The position numbers and the translations under genes are program-made. A stretch of DNA of 64,000 nucleotides, taken from assembly GCA_036381255.1 (NCBI GenBank), contig DASVDG010000037.1:1-64000 (forward strand). The letters are read 5' to 3'. This document shows, piece after piece, positions 16,037 through 24,252 of this stretch (position 1 is its first letter; each line of letters starts with the position of its first letter). The notes beneath the pieces are model-generated. The model made no database searches and was not told the origin of the DNA. It was given only the letters and a program-made list of their open reading frames with translations. The stretch is from CALBZE01 sp036381255 (GTDB lineage: Bacteria > Gemmatimonadota > Gemmatimonadetes > Longimicrobiales > RSA9).

Positions 16037-16160
16037 GGGTCCTCCTTGGTTCTGCACACAGCGTTGGTGGCACGGCGCGAGCGGGCGCGACGCGTTGGTG
16101 GACGCAGGGTGCCGCGAGCCGAGACGGTTCCGGGCGTCGGACGGCGCCCTCCGTTTCCGG

Positions 16161-16952
16161 TCAGATCAACGAACGGATCCAGCCGCCGTCTACCGGCACG
16201 GACGCGCCGGTGATGTAGCTGGCGCGGTCCGAGGCGAGGAACGCGACCATCGCCGCGAACTCGGGTGGTTCGCCGAGCCGGCCCATCGGAATCTGGTGCT
16301 CCCAGCGGGCGTAGGCCTCCTCGGGCGTGATCGCCTCGCGGGCCGCGGTCGCGGCGGCCAGCTCGACCAGGCGCTCGGTCCGCGTGTAGCCCGGCATCAC
16401 GTTGTTGACCGTGATGCCGTACGGCGCGACCTCGTTCGCGAGCGTCCGTGCGAAGCCGGTAACCGCCGCGCGCAGGCTGTTCGACAGGATCAGCCCGTCG
16501 ACGGGTTGCTTGACCGCGATCGAGGTGATGTTGATGATCCGGCCCCAGCGGCGCTCCTTCATGCCGGGGAGCACGGCGCGCGTCAGGTTGACCGCGCTCT
16601 CGAGCGTGAGCTTCGTCGCCCGGCGCCACGCCTCCGGCGAGTGGCTCTCGAACGCCCCGGCCGGCGGGCCGCCGGCGTTCGTGACCAGGACGTCGACCTG
16701 GCCGAACGCGCGCAGCCCGGCGTCCACGACGGTCTCGACGCCCTCCGGCTCGGAGACGTCGGCCGGGACGGCGACGACGCGCGCGCCGGTCTCCCGCTCG
16801 ATCGCCGACTTCGCCTCCGCGAGCGCCGCTTCGCCGCGTGCGCACAGCACCAGGTGAGCACCCTCGGCGGCCAGCTCCGCGGCGACGGCGCGGCCGAGCC
16901 CGCGGCTCGACGCGGCGACGAGCGCGACCTTCCCCTTCAGCCCGAGATCCAT
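16161..16952 (-). CDS. SDR-family oxidoreductase with altered catalytic residues
   Basis: A 263-residue short-chain dehydrogenase/reductase. The Rossmann motif is ASSRGLGRA (after VALVA), with TNAGG at about residue 92 and the C-terminal ASVPVDGGW typical of FabG-like enzymes. The active site is unusual: after the catalytic Ser in ITSIAVKQPV the canonical Tyr-x3-Lys positions (Ser+13 and Ser+17) read Ser and Arg (LILSNSLRAA). Such LSNSxR variants form a recognised subgroup among unassigned SDRs; substrate and even activity are uncertain. It follows the cupin gene by three bases, so the two probably act in one pathway. Confidence 0.88.
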   Translation of the reverse strand: MDLGLKGKVALVAASSRGLGRAVAAELAAEGAHLVLCARGEAALAEAKSAIERETGARVVAVPADVSEPEGVETVVDAGLRAFGQVDVLVTNAGGPPAGAFESHSPEAWRRATKLTLESAVNLTRAVLPGMKERRWGRIINITSIAVKQPVDGLILSNSLRAAVTGFARTLANEVAPYGITVNNVMPGYTRTERLVELAAATAAREAITPEEAYARWEHQIPMGRLGEPPEFAAMVAFLASDRASYITGASVPVDGGWIRSLI

Positions 16953-16955
16953 CAG

Positions 16956-17339
16956 CTACTTCTGAGCGTGGAAGTACGAGTCGGTCCCGTCCAGCCAGTC
17001 CTGGCGCGGCGGGCTGAAGATGTCGACGTCGAGCGTGTCCTCGAGCGCCTCGGCCTTGTGCCAGACGTTCGACGGGATGTGCAGCACCTCGCCCGCCCTG
17101 ACGATGACTTCCTCCGCTTCGTCCTCGCCGATCCAGAAGCGGAGCGCGCCCTCGAGGATGTAGGTGAGCTGCTCGTTCTCGTGCCGGTGCCCGGGGACGA
17201 TGCACCCCTGCTTCAGGTAGACGTGCGCGAGCATCATGCGGTCGCCGGTGATCAGCCGGCGGTCCAGCATGTCCGTGACCTTCTCCTTCGGGATGTCTTC
17301 CCAGCGGTAGAAACGAACGTCCTTCTCGACCTTGGGCAC
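16956..17339 (-). CDS. cupin-domain protein
   Basis: A 127-residue single-cupin protein. Motif 1 is PGHRHENEQLTYILEGAL (ligands H-x-H, Glu, with Gly turn) and motif 2 is HIPSNVWHKAEAL, giving a 3-His/1-Glu metal site. Members act as dioxygenases, isomerases or sugar-binding proteins. It is the first gene of the pair with the SDR enzyme (three bases apart), which suggests a small metabolic module, perhaps for a sugar acid or aromatic compound; the substrate cannot be told from the sequence. Confidence 0.85.
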   Translation of the reverse strand: MPKVEKDVRFYRWEDIPKEKVTDMLDRRLITGDRMMLAHVYLKQGCIVPGHRHENEQLTYILEGALRFWIGEDEAEEVIVRAGEVLHIPSNVWHKAEALEDTLDVDIFSPPRQDWLDGTDSYFHAQK

Positions 17340-17796
17340 GATGTCCTCCCGGCCGCGGCGGCCACGTGGTGAATGAGGTTGGTCCGGTCCGGCGGCCGCG
17401 CCGGCGGGCCCGGTCGGGCCGGTCGGAACGAGGGTCCGCTACGCGTATGGCCGGAGGGGAGAGTAACAAGTACGGGCTTGGCGGGAGGGGCGCAAGGCCG
17501 CGGGGGCGTCGGGGGGTGGGATTCGGGGATCGGGATTCAGGATTCAGGGATCAGGATTCAGGGATCAGGATTCGCGGATCAGGATTCGCGGATCAGGGAT
17601 CTGGGAACAGGGATCAGGACTTAGGCTGAGAGATTCGGGGACGGGATCCCGGGGGCGGTCCGCGGACAGGGGTTGCGGGTCGATCCGGACAGATCGGAAA
17701 CCGTTCACCGGATCGGGGGCACCCGAGAGGAGGGTGCCTGTGCCCTGGAGGGTGGGGACCCTGCGGCGGGCGCGGCCGCAGGGTCCCGGGCGGGGT
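17340..17796. other. gene-free region with minisatellite
   Basis: About 450 bases between the cupin gene and a leftward lipoprotein gene. It holds the 14-bp tandem repeat at 17519-17623 and, at 17730-17790, G+C-rich dyads (GGTGGGGACCCTGCGG and CCGCAGGGTCCCGG) that could terminate the lipoprotein gene. No RNA gene or credible coding region was seen. Confidence 0.5.
17519..17623. repeat. degenerate 14-bp tandem repeat
   Basis: Six consecutive 14-base units from 17540 (GGATTCAGGGATCA twice, GGATTCGCGGATCA twice, then two more diverged units), preceded by one diverged unit and a half unit from 17519. Neighbouring copies are more alike than distant ones, as expected for slippage or unequal exchange. 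No spacers, so not CRISPR. Confidence 0.85.
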
Positions 17797-18507
17797 TCAC
17801 TTGTCCGGCGACGCGCCGCCCAGCCCCTCGCCGGTGTCCTCCCAGCGCCATTCGTCCAGGATCCGTTCGACGCGCGGGCCGAAGCCATCCGCGTACGCTT
17901 CCGGGAAATGGGTCGCGACGTAGAAGTAGCGGTCGCCGTGGCGGCCGAGTGCGACGGTGCCGATCGCGGTACGGCCGTCGGGGAGGCCCCGCGAGAAGTC
18001 CCATTCCTCGAGCGACCAGGCGTAGCGCCGCGGCACGTCCGGCCGGCGCGCCCGGATCTCGTGCTGCGCGGCGAACGCCCGTGCCAGCTCGCGCGCGCCG
18101 GCCTCGTCCACGCCGGCGGGCGGAAACGCGACGGCGAGGAACGCCTGCTCGTTGCGCACGCCGCCGAACTCCGCGACGAACCGGAACGCATCGCCCTCGC
18201 CCGAGGCGACCGGCTCCGCCGCCATGTCCGCCGGGACGTACGTCGTGAACGGCACCGGGAACGCCGGCGGCGAGCGGTACAGCCAGTATGTCATCGAGTC
18301 CGCCATCCCCTCGAGCAGGATCGTCGAGTGGATCGTGTCGGGGCGCGGCGGGAGCGCGGCGGCGGGGGGCGTGCCTGTGGTCGCCGTATCGGCCGCGGCC
18401 GTATCGCCTGCGGCGACGGCGTCGGTACCCCGGTCCGCGCACCCGGCGCCGAGCAGCGAGAGCGTGAGCGCCAGTGTACACGGGATGACGTTCGTGCGAA
18501 TCCTCAA
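17797..18507 (-). CDS. hypothetical lipoprotein
   Basis: A 236-residue lipoprotein: signal segment NVIPCTLALTLSLLGAGC with lipobox GAGC, a low-complexity Ala/Thr/Pro linker (about 28-60), then a globular domain (MTYWLYRSPPAFPVPFTTYVP, FRFVAEFGG, EQAFLAVAFPPAG) ending WRWEDTGEGL. I do not recognise the family. The start is TTG 18507, chosen because AGGAGG stands four bases before it and because it overlaps the stop of the upstream gene (TTGA), which implies translational coupling. Its role is unknown; an envelope location is likely. Confidence 0.7.
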   Translation of the reverse strand: MRIRTNVIPCTLALTLSLLGAGCADRGTDAVAAGDTAAADTATTGTPPAAALPPRPDTIHSTILLEGMADSMTYWLYRSPPAFPVPFTTYVPADMAAEPVASGEGDAFRFVAEFGGVRNEQAFLAVAFPPAGVDEAGARELARAFAAQHEIRARRPDVPRRYAWSLEEWDFSRGLPDGRTAIGTVALGRHGDRYFYVATHFPEAYADGFGPRVERILDEWRWEDTGEGLGGASPDK

Positions 18508-19142
18508 CTTTCCTCCTCTGTCGATCCGTCGGGTTCGGCCACGCCGGCGGCCGGGACCTCGACGCTGTAGGCGACGAGCGTCGCGAGGTCCGTGTCGGGG
18601 TCCCGCTCGAGGGCGCAGACTCGACCGCCGGCGGCATCGAAGCTGAACCATGCACGTTCGAACGGCACCCGGGCAAGGTAGATGCCGTCGCTCGCGCGGT
18701 GCGCGTAGACGCGGGCGGCGAGCCGGTCCAGGATGTAGACCACGCCATCGACGAAACGCACGGAGCTCGGCCGTTCCCACAAGGGCACGTCGCCGTCCTC
18801 GGACCCGGCGCCCGTCGCGGTCCATGCGGCGGTCGCGACGATCGCGCCGTCCGCGACGAGCGGCGCTTCGGGGTTCCGCACGACCTCGACGCCCGCGATC
18901 GTGTCGCGGGTGCCGGCCCAGGCGGAGCCGCCGGCATCGCCCGCACCGCGGGCGGGGAGCGCGAGGGTCAGCGGGGCGAGGGCGGTGACGGCGACGGGGG
19001 CGAAGCGGCGATGCGAGTCGGGCGTGATCGCTCCACCAGGTGCGTGTGGAACCGAGGCGGTGGATGCCGGTGGTGTGGCCGTCGGCCGCGCGTTGGGATC
19101 GGAGGTCTGGCTCCGGCGGCGTGGACGTCGCGATCGCGGCAC
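18504..19142 (-). CDS. hypothetical exported protein with propeller-like segment
   Basis: Up to 212 residues; the start is uncertain, since no codon has a good ribosome site. From about residue 45 a hydrophobic stretch (FAPVAVTALAPLTLALPARG) looks like a signal peptide, so the real start may be near 19030 with a non-standard codon, or the gene may be 5'-damaged. The following domain (WERPSSVRFVDGVVYILDRLAARVYAHRASDG) resembles one or two blades of a six-bladed propeller. Its stop overlaps the TTG start of the next lipoprotein gene, supporting a genuine operon. Confidence 0.5.
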   Translation of the reverse strand: MPRSRRPRRRSQTSDPNARPTATPPASTASVPHAPGGAITPDSHRRFAPVAVTALAPLTLALPARGAGDAGGSAWAGTRDTIAGVEVVRNPEAPLVADGAIVATAAWTATGAGSEDGDVPLWERPSSVRFVDGVVYILDRLAARVYAHRASDGIYLARVPFERAWFSFDAAGGRVCALERDPDTDLATLVAYSVEVPAAGVAEPDGSTEEES

Positions 19143-19337
19143 GCATGGGGCCGGACCCCGCGACCGGGATCACCGGGCGGCGCCCGCGGATCGCGCTGGC
19201 CCGTCGAGCCGGGCCGGAGCTCGGCGCGCTCCCCTCCGGAACCGCTGGAGCCGTACCCGGTCGACGCGGCGTGAGTCCTCCCGGCCGCCCGAGCAAACAA
19301 TCGTGCCCGATCCCGGGGATGTCCAGCGTGGGTACTC

Positions 19338-20042
19338 TCACACCGCGCCGCGCGCGATTCGGCCCAGGATCGCGGCGTCGAGCTTGTGGCCGCCGGGGAA
19401 GGTGATCACGGCCGCATCGATGTCCCGTTCACGCAGGCGGGCCGCGTCGTGCGCTGCCATGTCCGGGCTCGCGTACTCGTCGTGCTCGCCGGCGACGAGG
19501 ATCGGCCGGGCCGCCCGCAGCCGGGTCGCGGCCGCGTCGAGGTCGAGGTCGACCGGGAGGAAGCTGCCCCAGAGGATCAGCCGGTCCAGGCGCGCCGCGC
19601 CGAACGCGGCCCAGCGGCACGCAGTCGCCGCGCCCTGGGAGAAGCCGAGGGCGTACACCTCGACGGCATTGCGGCCGTGCGTCTCGAAGATGTGGGCGTA
19701 GAGCGCGTCGAGGTAGGCGACGTAGTCGTCGATCTCGGCGAGCCGGTCCTCGCGCGTCATCCACGTCGCGCCGACGCGGGAGTGCGGCCCGTGGGGGCCG
19801 GGTTCATCGTCGGTGTAGAAGCGGTTCAGCGCCTCGGGCGCGACGATCAGCCGGTCCTCGCCCGCGATGGGCTCGAAGCGGCGGATGAACCGGCCCGCGA
19901 GCTGGCGGTACCCGTGACAGACGAACCAGACCTGCCGGATCGGGCCGCTCGGGGCGCCCAGCGTGTGGAAGCGAGCGGTCCGGGCGACCCGGATGTGATG
20001 CTCTTCGGAGCGGAGCTCGCTCAGCGTGCCTCCTTCGTTCAC
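19338..20042 (-). CDS. alpha/beta-hydrolase, esterase/phospholipase-like
   Basis: A 234-residue cytoplasmic hydrolase. Nucleophile elbow GFSQG (Ser about residue 135), acid in AGEHDEY and histidine in FPGGHKLD form a full catalytic triad. The fold resembles the carboxylesterase/phospholipase YpfH-type family; CHGYRQLAGRFIRRF is the oxyanion-side strand. ATG 20042 has a GGAGG-rich upstream (GAAGGAGGC) but this runs into the coding start, so MNEGGT is a reasonable start. No linked pathway; the M28 peptidase gene lies upstream 150 bases away in the same direction. Confidence 0.8.
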   Translation of the reverse strand: MNEGGTLSELRSEEHHIRVARTARFHTLGAPSGPIRQVWFVCHGYRQLAGRFIRRFEPIAGEDRLIVAPEALNRFYTDDEPGPHGPHSRVGATWMTREDRLAEIDDYVAYLDALYAHIFETHGRNAVEVYALGFSQGAATACRWAAFGAARLDRLILWGSFLPVDLDLDAAATRLRAARPILVAGEHDEYASPDMAAHDAARLRERDIDAAVITFPGGHKLDAAILGRIARGAV

Positions 20043-20192
20043 TCGGATCGACGTCGATCCCGGCCCGTGGCACCCGTCGCGTCGTCCCCGGGTCGGCGCT
20101 CCGCGGGGGTGAGGAACCGCGCCGATGCGGACGCGGGGCGCCTGCGGCGGCGGGCCCGGGCGCGATGGGCCCGGGGCCCGCGCCGGCGCGGG

Positions 20193-21311
20193 TCAGTACA
20201 TGCGGCGCGGGTAGGGCCGGCCGCCGGGGTTCCACTCCGGCGCCGGGCCATCGGCGAGCACGCGGACGGCGCGGATCGCGGCTTCGGTGACGCGGGCCAT
20301 GTGCTCGAAGTCGATGCGGTCGACCTCGTCGTCCGGCGTGTGGTAGTCGGCGTGCAGGTTGTACGACGAGAGCGTGTGCGCCGGGATGCCGAGGTACGCG
20401 AACGCGATGTTGTCGCTCCGCGAGAAGAAGTCGTACTCGGGACGCGGGTCGGGCACGATCGGCAGCCCGCTCTGGCTCAGCAGCTCGCCCATCGTCGACC
20501 GGCGGTACCCGGTCAGCCACGCGTGGCCCGGTCCACCGGCGAGCGAGTCGGGCCGGCCGATCATCTCGATCGCCAGGTTCGCGACCGTGCGGCGCAGCGG
20601 GACCACGGGGTTCTGGATGTACCACTGCGTGCCGAGGAGGCCGGCCTCCTCGGCCGTCGTGGCGAGGAACACCACGGTGCGGCGCGGCGGCGGGCCCTGG
20701 GACAGGTCGCGCGCGATCTCCAGCATCGCGACGACGCCCGAGGCATCGTCGTCGGCGCCGTTGTAGATCGAGTCGCCCTCGGCGTTCGGCGCGCCGATGC
20801 CGACGTGGTCGAAGTGCGCCGCCACGAGCACCGCCTCGTCGCGCAGCACCGGGTCGCTGCCGCGGATCATGCCGACCACGTTGGTGCCGATCATCCGCTC
20901 CGCCGCCGGCAGCAGCTCGAACTGCCCCCACCCCGAGAGCAGCTCGATCCGCTGCTGGTCGCCCGCGCCCGCGCGGCGCATGGGGATTCGCTGGAAGTAG
21001 CGGTCGTTGCCGACAGCGGCGAGGCCGAATTCCTCGAACTTCGAGGCGATGAAGTGGGCGGCCCGCGCCGCGCCCTGCGTCCCCGTGCGGCGCCCCTCGA
21101 AATCGTCGCCCGCCAGCGTGGTCAGTGCCGACCGGATGTTCTCCAGGAGGATGGAGTCGGGCGGCGCCAGGGTGTCGGGTGGCGTGGCCGGCAGGACGCC
21201 GTACCCCTGGGCGAACGCCGTGTCGGCTCGGAAGCCCCCGAGCAGAAGCGCTACCAGCAGTCCAGTGCTCACGTGGCGCGCGGCCGACGCGACCGACGGA
21301 TGATCGATCAT
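20193..21311 (-). CDS. M28-family zinc peptidase, exported
   Basis: A 372-residue exopeptidase: signal peptide (LLVALLLGGFRADTAFAQ), an N-terminal helical part, and the M28 core with di-zinc ligands in AAHFDHVG, NGADDDASG, TTAEEAG, and the final His in YHTPDDEVDRID. M28 enzymes are aminopeptidases or carboxypeptidases acting on periplasmic or secreted peptides. ATG 21311 is preceded by GGAGCAGGAGA; an ORF extension of 39 residues upstream has no signal sequence and is rejected. Confidence 0.92.
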   Translation of the reverse strand: MIDHPSVASAARHVSTGLLVALLLGGFRADTAFAQGYGVLPATPPDTLAPPDSILLENIRSALTTLAGDDFEGRRTGTQGAARAAHFIASKFEEFGLAAVGNDRYFQRIPMRRAGAGDQQRIELLSGWGQFELLPAAERMIGTNVVGMIRGSDPVLRDEAVLVAAHFDHVGIGAPNAEGDSIYNGADDDASGVVAMLEIARDLSQGPPPRRTVVFLATTAEEAGLLGTQWYIQNPVVPLRRTVANLAIEMIGRPDSLAGGPGHAWLTGYRRSTMGELLSQSGLPIVPDPRPEYDFFSRSDNIAFAYLGIPAHTLSSYNLHADYHTPDDEVDRIDFEHMARVTEAAIRAVRVLADGPAPEWNPGGRPYPRRMY

Positions 21312-21430
21312 TCTCCTGCTCCGACGTGTGGAATTCTCGATCGGCGCGCGGGCGCCGAGTCGGGGAACGCTAGGTCGGCCGGCGACCGGGGTCAACCCCG
21401 GCCGACCGGGCCCGCGGCGCGGAGGCACGT

Positions 21431-21673
21431 TCAGGTGCCTTCCGCCTCCGTCGCCGATTCGAGCAGCTCCCGAGCCTCCTCGGCCCGATCGGCCGGAACC
21501 AGCACGCGTGCGCCGCCGGTGACCGTTCCGGCGTAGCCCGGGCCGAAGATGCCGCTGCTCTCGGCCCGCGTGATCGCCGGGATCCCGGCCTGCTTCAGCA
21601 TCTCGGCGGCCATCTCCGCCTCGTAGACGGCGGCGAAGGCGGCGACCTCGGTCCAGCGCGCGGTGTCGTCCAT
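21431..21673 (-). CDS. DUF2007-type putative signal-transducing protein
   Basis: An 80-residue protein of the DUF2007 family (EVAAFAAVYEAEMAAEMLKQAGIPAI ... GGARVLVPADRAEEARELL). These resemble small ferredoxin-like domains seen next to signalling or export genes; biochemical function unknown. ATG 21673 gives the normal family length. It is the last gene of the leftward group SDR, rhodanese remnant, Rof-like, DUF2007. Confidence 0.8.
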   Translation of the reverse strand: MDDTARWTEVAAFAAVYEAEMAAEMLKQAGIPAITRAESSGIFGPGYAGTVTGGARVLVPADRAEEARELLESATEAEGT

Positions 21674-21701
21674 GGCTTTCGTCCGGTCGGGAGCGTCGGG
21701 C

Positions 21702-21950
21702 TCAGCAGTCCCGCTGAAACGGTGTACCATCGACGGCGACGATGTGATCCAGCCGGACCTCGCGGCCGTCGTCCAGCACGAGGTACTCCGCGCCGTCGCG
21801 GGCGAAGATGTCGCGGACCCTGCCGCGGGCGACGCCCTCGTCCGGGGCGCCCGCAACGCGGAACCGGATTTCGCACTCCCGCCGGAGCGTCGCGCGCGCC
21901 TCGAGCTCGTCGTGGAGCGAGCATGCGATGGGGCGGTAGGGTTCGGTCAC
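21702..21950 (-). CDS. rof: Rof-like Rho-binding antiterminator
   Basis: An 82-residue protein resembling Rof/YaeO, which binds Rho and inhibits Rho-dependent termination. Seen: YRPIACSLHDELEARATLR at the N-terminus (family YxPIxCxxxDxLE pattern) and the Sm-like beta region VRDIFARDGAEYLVLDDGREVRLDHIVAV. The start is GTG 21950, only 21 bases downstream of, and in the same frame as, the amber stop of the truncated rhodanese; the intervening codons still encode a rhodanese-like RVIERDI. Translation may therefore depend on reinitiation, since only a weak GGGA lies before the GTG. Confidence 0.78.
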   Translation of the reverse strand: MTEPYRPIACSLHDELEARATLRRECEIRFRVAGAPDEGVARGRVRDIFARDGAEYLVLDDGREVRLDHIVAVDGTPFQRDC

Positions 21951-21971
21951 GATGTCCCGTTCGATGACGCG

Positions 21972-22154
21972 CTAGCCCAGGTCGATCGCGCCCGGCAGGC
22001 GGCCGGCGGCCCATTCGCTCTCCTCGCGCACGTCGACGAGGTGGAAGCGCTCGCCGCGGTCCATGCGCTCCTTCACCGTCCGCACGTCCGTCTCGCGGAT
22101 CCGTCCGCGCGCGTCGTCGACGAAGGCGAGGAACCGGGGGGAACGTCGTTTCAC
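21972..22154 (-). pseudogene. rhodanese, N-terminal half only
   Basis: Sixty residues matching the first half of a rhodanese domain (FHLVDVREESEWAAGRLPGAIDLG). The family normally continues with K/R-G-V-I-E-R-D-I and then the active-site cysteine loop. Here TAG replaces the K/R codon, the next codons still read RVIERDI, and the cysteine half is missing: the frame passes into the Rof-like gene instead. Without the cysteine it cannot transfer sulfur. ATG 22154 overlaps the stop of the SDR gene by four bases, so it is still translated in the operon. Confidence 0.75.
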
Positions 22155-22927
22155 GACTCGCTCCGATCCACGAGGTACACGTTCCGCTGCGCGGTCGGAA
22201 GGATCACCATGTCGAGCACGTTCACGTGCTCCGGCGCGTTGACCACGTAGACCACGGCGTCCGCGATGTCCTCGGCCGTCAGCGGCTGGAACCCCCGGTA
22301 GACGGCCGCGGCACGCTCCTCGTCGCCGTGGAAGCGAACCTTCGAGAACTCGGTCTCGACCATCCCCGGATCGATGCTCGAGACGCGGATCCGCGTGCCG
22401 AGCAGGTCCACGTTCATCGCTTCGTTCAGCGCACGCACCGCGAACTTCGTCGCGTTGTAGACGTTCCCGCCCGGGTAGACCGTGTGGCCGGCGGTACTCC
22501 CGAGATTGACGATGTGCCCGCGGTCACGCCGCACCATCATCGGCAGGATGACCCGCGTCACGTTGAGCAGCCCCTTGATGTTGGTGTCGATCATCTCGTC
22601 CCAGTTCTCGAAGTGGCCCTCGTGGAGCTTGTCGAGGCCGCGGCCGAGGCCGGCATTGTTGACCAGCACGTCGGGGACGACCCCGTCGGCCTCCAGCCGC
22701 TCGCCGAACGCGAGCACGCCATCACGGTCGCGCACGTCGAGCGCGCAGGTCCGGACGCCGACGCCGTGCTCGGCCTCGAGCTCCCGCGCCAGCACGCCGA
22801 GCCGCGCCTCGCGCCGCGCGACCAGGACCAGCTCCGCGCCGCGCGCGGCGAACGCCCGCGCGCACGCCTCGCCGATCCCGGCCGTCGCGCCGGTGATGAC
22901 CACCACCTTCCCCTGGATCCGATTCAT
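22151..22927 (-). CDS. SDR-family dehydrogenase, YdfG-like
   Basis: A 258-residue classical SDR. ITGATAGIGEA is the nucleotide-binding loop, NNAG at about 91, catalytic Ser in NLGSTAGH, and YNATK gives the canonical Tyr-x3-Lys. Best resemblance is to YdfG-type NADP-dependent 3-hydroxy acid (serine/malonic semialdehyde) dehydrogenases, including the C-terminal EDIADAVVYVVNAPEHVNV region. First gene of a leftward group with the rhodanese remnant, Rof-like and DUF2007 genes. Confidence 0.9.
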   Translation of the reverse strand: MNRIQGKVVVITGATAGIGEACARAFAARGAELVLVARREARLGVLARELEAEHGVGVRTCALDVRDRDGVLAFGERLEADGVVPDVLVNNAGLGRGLDKLHEGHFENWDEMIDTNIKGLLNVTRVILPMMVRRDRGHIVNLGSTAGHTVYPGGNVYNATKFAVRALNEAMNVDLLGTRIRVSSIDPGMVETEFSKVRFHGDEERAAAVYRGFQPLTAEDIADAVVYVVNAPEHVNVLDMVILPTAQRNVYLVDRSES

Positions 22928-23078
22928 CCTTCCGCTTCCTCGTCGTCGATCGTCGTGTTCGGGCCCCGTCGGCGCACGCTACGCGACCGGGGCCGTGGTC
23001 TCGTGGGGCGGACCCGCCGACCTCCCGTTCCATGCGGCACGCGCGACCCGCCCGGCGTCGACCGGGCGCGGGCTCCGC

Positions 23079-23450
23079 TCACCGCCGCCCGGAGCCGATC
23101 CGTTCCTCGAGGTACTCCTTCAATACGCGCGCACTGCATCGCGTTTCGTCGCGGCTGGCGAAGACCAGCGTGACGGTCCCCTGGCGGGCCAGCCGCTCGA
23201 GCTCGGCAACGACGTCCGGGTTGGCGTCGAGCTCGGCCTCGTAGCGGCGCCGGAACTCCTCCCATTTCGAGACATCGTGTCCGTACCAGCGGCGGAGCTC
23301 GGGGCTGGGCGCGATGTCTTTCAACCAGAGGTCGACGGCGGCGCGGTCGCGGCTGATGCCGCGTGGCCAGAGGCGCTCGACGAGGATGCGGCGTCCGTCG
23401 TCGTCGGTCGGCGTCTCGTAGACGCGCTTCATGCGAATGTGTTTCGGCAA
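23079..23450 (-). CDS. DUF488-family protein
   Basis: A 123-residue protein of the DUF488/YeaO family: RRILVERLWPRGISRDRAAVDLWLKDIAPSPELRRWYGHD and the C-terminal TLVFASRDETRCSARVL. The conserved WPRG and Arg/His-rich face suggest nucleic-acid or anion binding; function unknown. Start 23450 (MPKHIRMKRV) or six codons later. It lies 10 bases downstream of tag, so the pair is likely co-transcribed. Confidence 0.85.
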   Translation of the reverse strand: MPKHIRMKRVYETPTDDDGRRILVERLWPRGISRDRAAVDLWLKDIAPSPELRRWYGHDVSKWEEFRRRYEAELDANPDVVAELERLARQGTVTLVFASRDETRCSARVLKEYLEERIGSGRR

Positions 23451-23460
23451 TCTGGCCTCC

Positions 23461-24006
23461 TCAGCTCGTGAGCCGCGCCCGGTGCCACGGCGGGTCCAGT
23501 GCGAGGATCCGCGCGTAGACCGGGCAGTCCGGGGTGTGGGCGCCGGGCAGGTAGCCGGTGCTCATGAGGAACGAACTCACGATCTCGCCGCCCACGAACC
23601 GGAACGTGCGCCGGAACAGCTTCACCCACTCGGGCGGCGGGAGCGGATGGTGGGCGTCGAGCCAGGCCGCGAAGGAGCCGTACCGCTCCCGCAGCGCCAG
23701 GATGCGGCGGGCGTTCTCGATGGCCGCATCGACCTTGAGGCGGTTGCGGATGATCCCGGCGTCGGCCAGAAGGCGCGCCCGATCGGCCGGGCCGTAGCCG
23801 GCGACGCGGTCCAGGTCGAACCCGTCGTACGCGCGGCGGAATCCCTCGCGCTTCCTGAGGATCGTCAGCCACGACAGACCCGCCTGGTTGATCTCCAGGA
23901 CGAGCCGTTCGAAGAGTCCGGCGTCGTCCCGGATCGGAAATCCGTACTCCGCGTCGTGGTACGGCCCGTGGTCCGGGTGGCCCCGTGCGGCTTCGCAGTA
24001 GGTCAT
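23461..24006 (-). CDS. tag: DNA-3-methyladenine glycosylase I
   Basis: A 181-residue base-excision repair glycosylase removing 3-methyladenine from alkylated DNA. Family features: YHDAEYGFP near the start, FERLVLEINQAGLSWLTILRKREGFRRAYDGFD, the helix-hairpin-helix region and the zinc-type site residues C4, H17 and the C-terminal H155/C161 region (GAHTPDCPVY). ATG 24006 gives the usual length. A promoter is visible upstream at 24103-24131. Confidence 0.93.
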   Translation of the reverse strand: MTYCEAARGHPDHGPYHDAEYGFPIRDDAGLFERLVLEINQAGLSWLTILRKREGFRRAYDGFDLDRVAGYGPADRARLLADAGIIRNRLKVDAAIENARRILALRERYGSFAAWLDAHHPLPPPEWVKLFRRTFRFVGGEIVSSFLMSTGYLPGAHTPDCPVYARILALDPPWHRARLTS

Positions 24007-24102
24007 GGGTCGGTTCCGTTCGTCGGCCCTGGTCCGGGCGGCGCTCCGGCGGTGGCGGTCGCCCGGCGGGGACGGCCCGCCCCGGCGATCGGCGGTGAGG
24101 AC

Positions 24103-24131
24103 AATGTAGGTCGGTTCGCGGCCGCGGCCAA
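24103..24131 (-). promoter_or_regulatory. sigma-70-like promoter of tag
   Basis: On the minus strand TTGGCC (24126-24131) and TACATT (24103-24108) are 17 bases apart, about 95 bases before the start codon. TACATT recurs as the -10 hexamer at 13281 and 62631. Confidence 0.45.
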
Positions 24132-24252
24132 TCCCGGCGACGTCGGGAAGGACCCGGCCCGGCGGCTCGCCGGCCGGCGCCGGGCCTTGCCCGCCGGGCC
24201 GCGGCGGGCCATTCTGCCCGGCTTCCCGAGCACACGAGCGGAGTGATGAACG

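Noticed and set aside
15089..16057. ilvE start at GTG 16057
   Set aside because: It would place the AAGGAGGA ribosome site inside the gene; GTG 16036 fits the family N-terminus.
17519..17623. CRISPR-like array
   Set aside because: Units are contiguous with no spacers and no cas genes in the window; the same applies to 28842-29010.
17626..17640. CTGAGA element reminiscent of a TPP riboswitch
   Set aside because: Not near any thiamine gene and the rest of the riboswitch core is absent; none was found before thiE either.
19386..21536. Long rightward frame opposite the esterase and M28 peptidase genes
   Set aside because: No domain or ribosome site; codon use is that of an antisense shadow.
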